Source of the DNA: CAVVFX01 sp963777595 | GTDB lineage: Bacteria; Acidobacteriota; Terriglobia; Bryobacterales; Bryobacteraceae | NCBI GenBank assembly: GCA_963777595.1 | Contig: CAVZRE010000044.1 | Location: 186,001-250,000 of the forward strand | Direction: 5' to 3' | DNA: 64,000 bases | In this document: positions 10,268 to 19,032 of the stretch, piece by piece | Position numbering within the stretch: the first letter of the stretch is position 1 | Layout of the letters: every line of letters starts with the position of its first letter | Notes under the pieces: generated by a model | What the model saw: only the letters and a program-made list of their open reading frames with translations | What the model was told of the DNA's origin: nothing | The model's database searches: none | Program-made: the position numbers and the translations under genes

Positions 10268-10289
10268 ACGACAGCATTCTGCCTGTCGT
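10268..10289. promoter_or_regulatory. Perfect 7-bp inverted repeat upstream of the tandem membrane-protein genes
   Basis: ACGACAG (10268-10274) and CTGTCGT (10283-10289) are exact inverted copies separated by 8 bases, about 50 bases upstream of the ATG at 10338. It lies in the 281-base gap after the YdcF-like gene, which otherwise shows no gene. It could be a repressor operator or an mRNA hairpin; a 7-bp stem can also occur by chance. No convincing -35/-10 pair was found next to it. Confidence 0.25.
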
Positions 10290-10337
10290 GTCAGATTTCA
10301 ATCCGCGCTTTTTTCCAATTCTGCGACAATAACCAAC

Positions 10338-12512
10338 ATGTCAGTTGGCGGCGCGACAAGGATGAGCGAAGTCGAAATCGACCCGATGGAATCCGTCAAT
10401 CCACCCCAACGCGATGTTGTCACCTGGGCGTTCCTGAGCCTGGTCGCTGTGGCCGGGATCCTCTATGTGTGCCTGGGATTAACTCCCTCCTCCTACGGGC
10501 TGCTGCTCAATAAGCTCGGCGCACCCGAGGCGGGCCCGATGCTAGGGAGACCACGGCCGATCCGTTCGGACGAATGGGCGGTCTTCACGCCGCTGATCCA
10601 AGCAGCCGTACGAAACGACTTCCGCGAGGTGAATGAGACCTCGTTATACCGAGAAGACCTCCGCAGCGTTTTCCCCGTGCCGCTAAGGAACTGGAGTCTG
10701 TTATTCAGACCGCAACAGTGGGCCTTCTTCGTGACCGGCGCGCCTACGGCTTTTTCCATCTACTTTGCGTTTCTCTTCTGCGCATCTCTGGCGGGATACA
10801 CGCTGGTTTTTCGCAAACTCGGCGCGGATGGCCCCTTAGCCGCCGCGGCATCTCTTATGGTCTTTTTCTCCGGCTTGGTCCAGTTCATGGGTCTCTGGAT
10901 GCTTGCGGGCCTACCCTGGCTCCTGCTGATCTTGTTGACGCCAATGGCCTGGAGGCGGAAAGCTTTACTTTTGGCGTGGCTCATGCCGGCGACCGCCCTT
11001 GCCCTCCCCTATCCCGTACTGCTCATCAATTTCGCACTGGCTTCTCTAGTCTTACTACTAGCCGTTCGGCGCGATTGGTTCCGTTCTCCGCGTGAGATCG
11101 CAGCGGTAGCAGTAGGAGTTTTCGTGACAGGCTCTGTTTTGTACGCCTACTTCGCCAGGCTGATTCCGATCATGGCCAATACTGCATATCCCGGTCATCG
11201 CATCTCTCCTCCAGGGACGGTCCTGGTTCCGGTGGTGCTTTCGCAGGTTTTCCCATTCCTCGCGATCGATCTCGGCAATTTTCGAAACCTAACGGGTCTC
11301 AACGTGGTTGAAATCGGGACAGTCGGAACCTTTCTCCCCCTTTTGACCCTTTGTCTGATGCGCTTCCGGGACCTCTGGCGCAACCGGCCAGTGCGTCTCG
11401 CCATGCTGATCCTCCTCTCTGCGGCCGCCGTGATGACTCTTTGGCAGGTTGCTCCGCTCCCGCGCTGGATTGGAAGAATTTTTCTTTGGGACACAGCTGA
11501 TCCCGAGCGTTTATTTTTGGCTACTGGCCTCCTCCTCATCTTTGCCAGCGTGCTGGTCTGGGTAAACCAACTTCTCTCGCTGCATCCAGTTCGAATCGCG
11601 ATTTTTCTGATCGCCGGACCCATTGGATCGGTCATTTTGAAGCATCGGTTGTTTTCCCTTCCTTTCGCCGCATGCCAGGCTGATCTCGCCATTTGCGGTT
11701 TTGCTACGCTCGGCTGCCTGATGGCCTGCTACTTCCCGGCTGCACAGCGCGCCTCCGCGTTGTTAATGGTCATCGCCTTCATCAACTTGAGCGAGTTCGG
11801 GCGTTTCAATCCCCTGCAGCCGGCTGACCCTATCTTTCACATCCCCGAGACTGCGGTCTTCCAACGCCTGAAACAGGAAGAGGCGGCAATGCCGGACCAT
11901 GTATTGAGAAACGGCACTTTTTTCGGCGCGACGCTGAATGGCATGGGGTTCCGGTCTGTAGCTCACGTCCTGCCTGCGCCTCAACTGGCATTTTTCAGGA
12001 AGTACTTTCCGACGATGAATGAGGCCGAATTCAACCGGATCTTCAACCGGTTTGCCCACATCCAGCTGACCGACGACCCTTTGCCGAATGTGCCCCAAAA
12101 CGATGTCATTCATCTGCCGCGCACGGTCTTCGAACTGCCTCGCAATCTCCGGCAAGTGAGCTTCGCCCCGATGCGGACAGTGGCCTGTGCCATGGCGCCG
12201 GGCGGAGCCATCGAACGCGTGCTCGCCGAAGGGGATCATCTCACGATCGCAGGGTGGGCGCCATGGACCAAAGAGACCGGCTCCCAGGAAATTCTTGTGC
12301 TGAGCGCGCGACAGCTTCACGCCGGGCCCCTCATCACTCTGCAGCGCCCGGATATCGGCGAGTTAATGCGGGACTACAGTTATTCGAAAGCCGGTTTCGA
12401 ATTCAGCATCGTCGCCGCAGACGGACGTCCGATCCGGCGGGACGAGATTACTTTGATCGCACGCGGGACTTCATCGGGCGACGTCCGTCTGGGCCAAACG
12501 GGATGCCGCTGA
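10338..12512 (+). CDS. Large polytopic membrane protein with C-terminal soluble domain (paralogue 1)
   Basis: A protein of about 724 residues. I start it at ATG 10338 because upstream codons in the same frame translate to low-complexity Arg/Ser/Cys sequence; ATG 10362 and 10386 are alternatives. A first membrane helix (WAFLSLVAVAGILYVCLGL) is followed by TPSSYG and PIRSDEW, then about a dozen hydrophobic helices up to residue 500, then a soluble C-terminal region of about 200 residues. The layout (first helix, external loop, many helices, external domain) resembles GT-C glycosyltransferases and YfhO-like proteins. Candidate conserved points are IRSDEW, VEIGTVGTFLP, PRWIG followed by WDTADPERL, and GRFNPLQ. 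It has a full-length paralogue directly downstream. I do not recognise a specific family, and a transferase role for lipid-linked sugars is only inference. Confidence 0.75.
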   Translation: MSVGGATRMSEVEIDPMESVNPPQRDVVTWAFLSLVAVAGILYVCLGLTPSSYGLLLNKLGAPEAGPMLGRPRPIRSDEWAVFTPLIQAAVRNDFREVNETSLYREDLRSVFPVPLRNWSLLFRPQQWAFFVTGAPTAFSIYFAFLFCASLAGYTLVFRKLGADGPLAAAASLMVFFSGLVQFMGLWMLAGLPWLLLILLTPMAWRRKALLLAWLMPATALALPYPVLLINFALASLVLLLAVRRDWFRSPREIAAVAVGVFVTGSVLYAYFARLIPIMANTAYPGHRISPPGTVLVPVVLSQVFPFLAIDLGNFRNLTGLNVVEIGTVGTFLPLLTLCLMRFRDLWRNRPVRLAMLILLSAAAVMTLWQVAPLPRWIGRIFLWDTADPERLFLATGLLLIFASVLVWVNQLLSLHPVRIAIFLIAGPIGSVILKHRLFSLPFAACQADLAICGFATLGCLMACYFPAAQRASALLMVIAFINLSEFGRFNPLQPADPIFHIPETAVFQRLKQEEAAMPDHVLRNGTFFGATLNGMGFRSVAHVLPAPQLAFFRKYFPTMNEAEFNRIFNRFAHIQLTDDPLPNVPQNDVIHLPRTVFELPRNLRQVSFAPMRTVACAMAPGGAIERVLAEGDHLTIAGWAPWTKETGSQEILVLSARQLHAGPLITLQRPDIGELMRDYSYSKAGFEFSIVAADGRPIRRDEITLIARGTSSGDVRLGQTGCR

Positions 12513-12534
12513 ACTTTTTGAGATAATCCTACGG

Positions 12535-14703
12535 ATGCGTCACGTGCGCCTGCCAAAGCTGGATCTGGTTGCGGCTCTATTCCTCGGGATGGTTTTCCTG
12601 GTCGGCCTGGTATACACCTGCTACCAGATAACGCCTTCTTCTTACGGCATCGTTTTGACGCAGATTGGCGCAGACGAAGAAGGTCCCATTTTCGGCGACG
12701 CACGCACGATTCGATCGGATGAATTCGCGGGTACAACTGCCTTTTTTCAAATCTGCGTGAGAAATGGCTTCCGCCGGATCAACGCAACTTCGTTCTACCA
12801 GGAGGATCTGAGGAGCTTTTACCTCCTTCCCATCAAGGATTGGAGCCTGATTGTTAAACCGGAATTGTGGGCCTTCTTTCTCACCTCGCCAGCCACCGCC
12901 TACTCGCTCTATTGTGCGCTGGTCATGTGCGCTTTTCTTTCGGGATACTTTCTGTTGTTCCGGCAGCTGGGGATCGATTCGTTCGTAGCTGCCGCTATTA
13001 CGCTCACACTCTACTTCAGCGGCGCGGTGCAGTTCTGGTGGACGTCCTTCGGCTCCCTGGAGGCTGGCCTGCCGTGGATCTTACTCATCCTGTTCGCGCC
13101 CCTGCGACCGTGGTTGAAAGCGCTCCTCTTCAGCTGGGTCATGCCGGTGGTGGCGTTCTCGTTCGTCTATCCGACCTATTTCGCCGAATTCGCTTTTGCC
13201 GGAATTATACTGGTCGCGGCTTTCCGCCCTTCCCTGTTGCGTTCGCCGCGCGACTTGGCCGCGGTGGCGATTGGTGGTTTGGTTACGGGCCTCGCCATTT
13301 ACTTCTACTACCACGATCTGCTCCAGGTCATGAGGGAGACTTGGTATCCCGGGAAGCGCGTTGGAGCACCCGGAACGACGCCCGTGCCCGTGGCGCTCTC
13401 TCAGTTGTATCCCTGGCTTGCCTTTCATCTTAGAGACTACCGGAACCTGGCCGGGATCAATATCTGCGAGATAGGAACGGTCGGAAGTTTTCTGCCCGTG
13501 CTGGCTCTCTGTCTTATTTCCCCGCAAGCGCTCCGTGGCAAACCAGGGCTGCGCAACGGACTGATTGTGCTTTCGGCCGGCATAGCGTTGATCCTCATCT
13601 GGCAACTTACCGCTGCGCCGCGCTGGATCGGACATTTCCTGTTATGGGATCACGGCAATGCGGAGCGCCTTTTGTTTATCTCCGGTCTCCTGATTGTTTT
13701 TGCCTGCGTCCTCGTCTTGCGAGACAAATCTCTCTCGCCCACTCCCATTGAGATCGCGATGTTTCTGGTGGCGGGTCCGGTAATGTCGCTGGTCCTGAAA
13801 ATCGCAATCTTCCATATGCCGCTTGCATTAGGTCACTTTGACCTCGCTCTGACGGCATTGGGAATCGGGACGGGGGTAATTGCCTGTCTGGTACCTGCAG
13901 CCATGCGGCTTCCGCTTTTGGTGGCTGGCGTCGCGGCGATGAATATATTGGCATTCGGCAGATTCAATCCGCTTCAGTCCGCCGTGCCGATCTTTCAACT
14001 GCCGGAAACCGAGGTGGTCCGCTTACTTCGCGAAACCGAAGCAGCGACGCCCGGCCACTTTCTGCTGGCGCCGCGCTTCTATGGAGCGACCCTGAACGCT
14101 ATGGGGTTTCGATCCGTCAGCCACACTCTTTTGGCTCCTGATCTCCCTCTGTTTCGAAAATACTTTCCAGCCATGGATCCGGCACGGTTCGACTACGTCT
14201 TTAATCGCTACGCGTACATCAGCGTGACGAACGACGTGATTCCGGAGCTACCCGCGCCTTACGGCATCAATGTCCCCGTGGAGGCGTTCGAACCGGTTCG
14301 CAACGCTCGCACCGTGGTTCTTGATGTCAATTCGCGCAAAGACTGTTCCATCCAGCGCGGCGGCGAGATCCGGCAGGCGAAGGCGGAGGGCAACCAGTTA
14401 ACGGTTGAAGGCTGGGCGCCTTGGAAGGGCGAGGAAGAGACCCAGGAACTTCATGTCATCAGCGCTCGACTTCTGAAAGCCGGACCCCTGCTCACCGTCA
14501 AGCGGCCCGACGTGTCTGAAATCATGGCCAACTACGCCTATACGCGATCCGGATTCAAGCTCCAGTTATCGAGCGCGGATGGCCACCCGATTCAGCCTGA
14601 CGAGGTCATTCTGGTAGCGCAGGGGACGTCGCAGGGACTCGCTCAAATCCCGGGCTGCGGGTGTCCGGACGGGACGGCATTCAAGCTCTCGCGAAATCAA
14701 TAA
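12535..14703 (+). CDS. Large polytopic membrane protein with C-terminal soluble domain (paralogue 2)
   Basis: A 722-residue paralogue of the preceding gene, starting 22 bases after its stop. The match is collinear over the whole length: TPSSYG, TIRSDEF, SFYQEDLRSFYLLP, CEIGTVGSFLPVL, PRWIGHFLLWDHGNAERL, GRFNPLQSAVPIFQLPET, ATLNAMGFRSVSH and the C-terminal EGWAPW and LLKAGPLLTVKRPD all have counterparts upstream. It has about 12 membrane helices and a soluble tail of about 200 residues. It is probably co-transcribed with its paralogue, and its 3' end overlaps the RNB gene on the other strand by 23 bases (14681-14703). Tandem duplication with clear divergence suggests two related substrates or a heterodimer. 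The function is not known; a GT-C-like or YfhO-like envelope role is a guess based on topology. Confidence 0.8.
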   Translation: MRHVRLPKLDLVAALFLGMVFLVGLVYTCYQITPSSYGIVLTQIGADEEGPIFGDARTIRSDEFAGTTAFFQICVRNGFRRINATSFYQEDLRSFYLLPIKDWSLIVKPELWAFFLTSPATAYSLYCALVMCAFLSGYFLLFRQLGIDSFVAAAITLTLYFSGAVQFWWTSFGSLEAGLPWILLILFAPLRPWLKALLFSWVMPVVAFSFVYPTYFAEFAFAGIILVAAFRPSLLRSPRDLAAVAIGGLVTGLAIYFYYHDLLQVMRETWYPGKRVGAPGTTPVPVALSQLYPWLAFHLRDYRNLAGINICEIGTVGSFLPVLALCLISPQALRGKPGLRNGLIVLSAGIALILIWQLTAAPRWIGHFLLWDHGNAERLLFISGLLIVFACVLVLRDKSLSPTPIEIAMFLVAGPVMSLVLKIAIFHMPLALGHFDLALTALGIGTGVIACLVPAAMRLPLLVAGVAAMNILAFGRFNPLQSAVPIFQLPETEVVRLLRETEAATPGHFLLAPRFYGATLNAMGFRSVSHTLLAPDLPLFRKYFPAMDPARFDYVFNRYAYISVTNDVIPELPAPYGINVPVEAFEPVRNARTVVLDVNSRKDCSIQRGGEIRQAKAEGNQLTVEGWAPWKGEEETQELHVISARLLKAGPLLTVKRPDVSEIMANYAYTRSGFKLQLSSADGHPIQPDEVILVAQGTSQGLAQIPGCGCPDGTAFKLSRNQ

Positions 14704-16139
14704 AGCCTTTCTGCGGATCGGTATGCAGTAGCTTGACGCGAACCTGGTCGCCAACATCCATCCCCTGCTCTCCATGCATCACCCGGCCCTCGACGAGAGG
14801 ATTCGGTACACGAACAAAAACTCCCTTAGGCGTGACTCCTGTGACCACGGCCTGGAAGGTTTCGCCGACCCGATCCCTTAAAGCCATGGCGGCAACACGC
14901 TTGAGCATGGTCCGCTCCACCTTGCGCGCAGCGTCTTCTTTCAGGGTGCAGTTCCGCGCAATCACATCCAGTTGCGTATCAGTATATGGAGGTGGATGTC
15001 CCGCCCAGGCAGCTTTAATCAGCCGTTGTGTGACCAGGTCGGCGAAGCGCCGGTTGGGCGCCGTGGAGTGGGTGTAGTCGGGCGCGGCCAGTCCAAAGTG
15101 TCCCTCTGCGTCGTCATGGGCTCGCGAGAGCACATATTCACCAGGCCCCATCAACTTCACTACCGCAAGCGACAGATCCGGATAATGCACCGGGTCCGCG
15201 GTCCGCTCGCTTTGCAGAAATGCGTTTAGCGCCCCGGAATCGGGCTCGGATGGGAGTTGAAAGCCATGCTGGAGGGCTAACTCCACAATTCGCGGCCAGC
15301 GCTCCGGCGTCTTTACCACCCGGCGGATGGCCGAACAGCCTTTGTCTCTCAAGGTGCGGGCCATCACCGCGTTTGCCGCTACCATAAAATCTTCGATCAA
15401 GTCGTTGGCGCGGTTCTTGTGCGTTGCGGTGACGTCGCGGACGTTCCCGTCCTGGATGACGGCCTGCGCTTCGGGACGGTCAAATTCGAGCGCGCCCAAG
15501 CGGTGGCGTTGGTCGCGCAGCGCGGTCGCAGCCTCATCCTGCAGTTTCAATTGCGCGGCGAGTTCGGACGACGCCGCGACTTTCGGCGGCGCGGGCGCGC
15601 TTCCCTCCAGCCACGCTCCAACGCCGCTGTAGGTCAGCTGTGCTTTGTTGCGGACGATGGCTCGATAGATCTTCGCCTGGTTGAAAGTTCCGTCCGGCGG
15701 GACCACGAACTCAATCACAATCGCCGCGCGGTCGCTCGCTTCGTTGAGCGACGTCATGTCGGTCGAAAGCTCTTCGGGCAACATCGGGAACGTATGGACC
15801 GCCGTGTAGACGCTGGTGGTCTGCGCCGCGGCATGCCGGTCGATGGGAGTATCTATAACCACGCGGGAGTCGACGTCGGCAATGCCGACGCGCACGCGGA
15901 TCCTCCGGCAACCCGCTCGGCGACTTCGATCTGATCGAGATCGCGCGAACTGTCGTTATCGATCGAGGACCAGAACAGGCCCCGCAAGTCAATCGCTTCC
16001 TGCGACGGCGCTGGAACCGGGTGTTTGCCGGAGTGCGGAGATTTGCTCTGCTGTTCCGGGCAGAAAGTCGGGCAGAGAATCCCTCATGGACCATTTCATC
16101 GTGGGCGGCCGAGTTGAGGTCGAAAGCGGCGTGAGTCAT
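14681..16139 (-). CDS. RNase II/R-family (RNB domain) exoribonuclease, broken by two frameshifts
   Basis: A 3'-5' exoribonuclease of the RNB family. The clean frame 14681-15895 (404 residues) covers most of the RNB domain, with THSTAPNRRFADLV and HKNRANDLIEDFMVAAN, and a C-terminal S1-like segment (FQAVVTGVTPKGVFVRVP). The N-terminal part lies in two other frames: 16062-16139 encodes MTHAAFDLNSAAHDEMVHEG, then the frame shifts near 16056-16062 (a CCC/GGG context), and again near 15893-15906. Between the shifts the third frame reads AIDLRGLFWSSIDND and SRDLDQIEVAER, which contains the catalytic aspartates of the family. Correcting two bases gives one protein of about 485 residues. It lacks the cold-shock domains of full-length RNase R, so it resembles the short RNB proteins. 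Either two sequencing errors or a pseudogene. Confidence 0.85.
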
Positions 16140-16154
16140 GAACTCGACAGCCTA

Positions 16155-17376
16155 TCACGGCTGCGCAGGGACCACCGTCACGCCGCCTTCGCTGATCAGA
16201 TAACCCTTAGCCCGATCAGCCTGCGCGTCAAAGCCCACCATGCTATTCCGCGGCAGCACCACCCCCGTGTCGAGAATGGCGCGGCGCACGCGGCTGTATC
16301 GCTCCACCTGGACGTTCGGCATCAGGATGGAGTGCTCCACCTCGCTATAGCTATGCACTCGCGCACCCGGCGAAAGGACGCTGTGCAGCACACGTCCTCC
16401 AGATACGATGCAGCCCGCGGAGACAATAGAGTCAATCGCGATACCCATTCGGACGTCCCGGTCGGCAAAGACGAATTTCGCCGGCGGCTGCTGCATCGTG
16501 CGGACGTGAACAGGCCAGTTTTCGTCGTAGAGGTTGAACTCCGGGGTGACCGCGCAGAGATCCATATTGGCTTCATAGAAGGCGTCGATGGTGCCGACGT
16601 CGCGCCAGTAAGTGGCCTTTTTGGCATTCATATCGACGAAGTCGTAGGCAACGATATTGCGGCCGCGCGCAAGACTGGCGGGAATGACATCTTTGCCGAA
16701 ATCGTGAGAGGACTTCGGGTTCTCCGCGTCGCGCTGTAACTCGTCCAGCAGAACCGAAGCCTCGAAGGCGTAGATCCCCATGGACGCGCTCACCTTCTCC
16801 GGGTTGAATGCGGAGCGGGTCGGGTTTCCATGCTGGGGCTTCTCCTCGAAGCCGGCGATGCGGCCGTTGGGACCCGATTTGCACCACGCCGAACCGCGAG
16901 GCCTCTTCCGGTGAGACCTGGGTGGTGGCGATCGTGATGCAGGCTTTGCTGGAGCGGTGCAGGCCGATCATATGTCCATAATTCATCTTGTAAATGTGGT
17001 CGGCGGAGAGGATCAGGATCTGGTCGGGACGTTCGCTTTCGATGCTGGCGATGTTCTGGAATACGGCGTCGGCAGTGCCGAGATACCAGTCGGATTCGCC
17101 CGCGCGTTTCATGGGAGGAATGATCTCGATATACTCCCCAAGCTCGGGCGACAGGATGTTCCAGCCGTGCCGTACGTGCCGGTTGAGTTCGAGCGACTTA
17201 AACTGTGTTAGAATCAGTATCTTGCGTACGTGTGAATTGATGCAGTTGGAAAGGGTGAAGTCGATGATGCGGTATACGCCGCCGAACGGCACACCCGGTT
17301 TCGCGGTTTCACGGGTGAGGGGATAAAGCCTCTCGCCTAAACCTCCTGCCAGCAGGATAGCCAGTACATTCTCCAT
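16155..17376 (-). CDS. glgC: Glucose-1-phosphate adenylyltransferase, one-base frameshift
   Basis: GlgC makes ADP-glucose from glucose-1-phosphate and ATP, the committed step of bacterial glycogen synthesis. The N-terminal frame (from ATG 17376, with AAGGAG about 8 bases upstream) shows LLAGGLGERLYPLT, KPGVPFGG, YRIIDFTLSNC, ADAVFQN and LSADHIYKMNY. After FGVVQIG the frame breaks: the minus strand reads GGGTCCC where GGTCCC would continue as PNGRIAGFEEKPQHGNP. The extra base lies in the C run at 16873-16875. The C-terminal frame resumes with SASMGIYAFE and the left-handed beta-helix repeats (AGCIVSGGRV, SVLSPGARVHSYSEVEHSILMP). Corrected length is about 406 residues, normal for the family. 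The frameshift is very probably a sequencing error. It is 15 bases from the RNB gene, and the two may share a transcript. Confidence 0.93.
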
Positions 17377-17449
17377 AACTTTGCTCCTTATCGGGTGTGA
17401 ATTGGGCTTGCTGTAACTGGACGGTAGCGGATGATTAAGAAATTAGGGC

Positions 17450-17477
17450 TTGACTTTGTTGGTCAACCCCATATGAT
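17450..17477 (+). promoter_or_regulatory. Sigma-70-type promoter of rpsU
   Basis: TTGACT (17450-17455) and TATGAT (17472-17477) are separated by 16 bases, both close to the housekeeping consensus. The expected transcript start near 17484 gives a leader of about 79 bases before the rpsU start codon. The box lies in the divergent gap between glgC and rpsU. Confidence 0.62.
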
Positions 17478-17562
17478 ATCAGTACCTTGTTTGTTGGACG
17501 TTCCCCGTGAGTCGGGTGCGCACCAGGGGTAAATTTGCTGAGGGTTGGGAGGTGTATCTAGT

Positions 17563-17760
17563 TTGGCAGAAGTAAAACTGCAAGAGGGCGAGACGTTAGA
17601 AAACGCTCTCCGCCGGTTCAAGAGAAAAGTGCAGCAGGAAGACATCATCAAGGAAGTCAAACGGCACTCTTTCTACCTGAAGCCGGGTGAAAAGAAGCGG
17701 GTCAAGCAAGCCTTGGCTCGAAAACGAAACCGTAAAAAGACTCGACGCGAAGTCGAGTAA
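17563..17760 (+). CDS. rpsU: 30S ribosomal protein S21
   Basis: A 65-residue, very basic small-subunit protein involved in translation initiation on the 30S platform. The sequence follows S21 throughout: LQEGETLENALRRFKRKVQQEDI, then KEVKRHSFYLKPGEKKR and a lysine/arginine-rich tail. The start is a TTG at 17563, preceded by GGGAGGTG about 9 bases upstream. A TTG at 17545 overlaps that ribosome site and would add six residues not expected in S21. It is the first gene after a good promoter and is followed 42 bases later by a zinc-ribbon gene, then by a strong hairpin. Confidence 0.95.
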   Translation: MAEVKLQEGETLENALRRFKRKVQQEDIIKEVKRHSFYLKPGEKKRVKQALARKRNRKKTRREVE

Positions 17761-17802
17761 GCAGAGAGACCCAGGCGTCCCCGGGTTCGGCAGGAGCAGC
17801 CG

Positions 17803-18102
17803 ATGGAACAGTTTCAGGACCGCGCATTAAAGTGTATTGATTGTGGTGGGGAGTTCATTTTTTCGGCGGGAGAGCAGCAGTTCTTCCACGATAAGAACTT
17901 CAAGAACGAGCCGAAGCGTTGCAAGGCTTGTAAGACCAAGAAGCAGGGCTCAAACGGCTCTGCTCATACGCGAACGGAGACGCATACCGCGTGTTCGCAA
18001 TGCGGGCGTGAAACCACGGTGCCGTTCCGGCCAACCCAGGGACGTCCGGTTTTTTGCAGGGAGTGCTTCCAGTCCAGGCGGACGTCCGCTGCTGGAGTCT
18101 AA
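17803..18102 (+). CDS. Small protein with two zinc-ribbon-like modules
   Basis: A 99-residue protein with four CxxC pairs: CIDC (residue 11), CKAC (about 40), CSQC (about 64) and CREC (about 84). The first half resembles the probable zinc-binding domain often found alone in Acidobacteriota and Chloroflexota (C-CG-F-FSAGEQQFF-KNFKNEPKRC). The second half has the CGxxTxVPFxPxxxRPVxC pattern of CxxC-x17-CxxC zinc ribbons. Two structural zinc sites are likely. The ribosome site CAGGAG lies about 8 bases before the ATG. It shares the rpsU transcript and sits before a terminator hairpin, which suggests a role in translation or RNA binding, but no function is established. Confidence 0.8.
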   Translation: MEQFQDRALKCIDCGGEFIFSAGEQQFFHDKNFKNEPKRCKACKTKKQGSNGSAHTRTETHTACSQCGRETTVPFRPTQGRPVFCRECFQSRRTSAAGV

Positions 18103-18126
18103 GCCAGCCGAAATTTCAGTCTGTTT

Positions 18127-18153
18127 GCAGGGTGAGTCAGTCGCTCACCCTGC
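18127..18153 (+). terminator. Strong hairpin ending the rpsU transcript
   Basis: GCAGGGTGAG (18127-18136) and CTCACCCTGC (18144-18153) form a perfect 10-bp stem with a 7-base loop, 25 bases after the zinc-ribbon stop codon. It is followed by CTCTTCAT, a weak pyrimidine tract rather than a full T run. It probably ends or attenuates the transcript before pgeF. Confidence 0.6.
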
Positions 18154-18175
18154 CTCTTCATAGCAGTCGCAATCA

Positions 18176-18793
18176 GTGTCCCTTCTCATGCCCCTCGATT
18201 CCCTGGATTTCATCGACTACGAGTTTGGGACACGACACTCCATTCCACCATCCGACGTCGTTACGCTTCATCAGGTCCATTCGGCGTGCATCATCGTGAA
18301 TCATGGACGGCCTGCCCGGCGCGAACCCGGCGATGCCTTGATTGAAGATACGCCTGGCATTGCCATTGGCGTTAAGACTGCCGACTGCGTTCCTATCCTG
18401 CTCGCCGACCCAACCCAGCGTACCGTCGCCGCTATTCATGCGGGATGGCGAGGCACCGCGGCTTCCATAGTTGCCGGCGCAGTTCGTGCTATGGCAGCCG
18501 CGTTCGGTACCCGTCCCGAGAATTTGCACGTCGCTATCGGCCCTTCGATCGGACCCTGCTGTTTTGAGGTGGGGCCGGAAGTGGCGCGGGAGTTCGGCGT
18601 GATTGCGCCGGGGCGCGTGCATCTGGATCTGCCGGCCATCAACGCCAGACAACTCGAAGCGTCAGGGGTTCCGCGGGCGAACATATCGATCGGCGGAGAA
18701 TGCACCAGGTGCCAGGCGGCGGATTATCATTCCTTTCGCCGGGATCGCGAAGCCGCGGGCCGCATGATTTCGTGGATTCGGATTCGCGCCTAG
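18176..18793 (+). CDS. pgeF: Peptidoglycan editing factor / purine nucleoside phosphorylase (YfiH/PgeF, laccase domain)
   Basis: A 205-residue YfiH-family protein. Characteristic motifs are TLHQVHSACII, VKTADCVPILLAD, AAIHAGWRGT, IGPSIGPCCFEVG and a C-terminal CTRC. These supply the two histidines and the cysteine of the metal/active site. E. coli YfiH removes mis-incorporated residues from peptidoglycan precursors, and mammalian and bacterial homologues act on purine nucleosides; either activity is possible here. The protein is shorter than the usual 240-260 residues because the N-terminal segment is brief. The start is uncertain: GTG 18176 or ATG 18188, neither with a clear ribosome site. 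It lies just after the rpsU terminator hairpin. Confidence 0.85.
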   Translation: MSLLMPLDSLDFIDYEFGTRHSIPPSDVVTLHQVHSACIIVNHGRPARREPGDALIEDTPGIAIGVKTADCVPILLADPTQRTVAAIHAGWRGTAASIVAGAVRAMAAAFGTRPENLHVAIGPSIGPCCFEVGPEVAREFGVIAPGRVHLDLPAINARQLEASGVPRANISIGGECTRCQAADYHSFRRDREAAGRMISWIRIRA

Positions 18794-18834
18794 CCCGTGG
18801 CAGAAGTCTCTCCAACGGCCAGTAGAATAGGCCT

Positions 18835-19032
18835 TTGGCCTGCGTTGACGTCTCTTTTCCCAGGTCGGCGACCGTGCCCGTTTGCGTGATTTCTTCGCCG
18901 AATGTGCTGAGCGGTAGTTCTCTGCCTGCCGTCGGTCATGCCGCACGAGCCGAGTTCGAGACGCTCAACGGCGGCCCACGCCGTCCGGCCAGCGTACTTG
19001 ACTACGACGAATTGTTGTGGAAGCGGAACTAA
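18835..19032 (+). CDS. Possible small protein or gene remnant (weak call)
   Basis: A 65-codon open frame in the gap between pgeF and the DUF2235 gene. Only its last third (AEFETLNGGPRRPASVLDYD, then ELLWKRN) has the codon pattern and composition of a real protein; the first half looks random. It may be the 3' remnant of a lost gene or chance. No ribosome site or family was recognised. The rest of the gap (18794-18834) shows nothing. Confidence 0.2.
   Translation: MACVDVSFPRSATVPVCVISSPNVLSGSSLPAVGHAARAEFETLNGGPRRPASVLDYDELLWKRN

Noticed and set aside
15816..16739. 307-codon plus-strand open frame over the RNB and glgC genes
   Set aside because: The opposite strand encodes conserved RNB and GlgC motifs, so this is a shadow.
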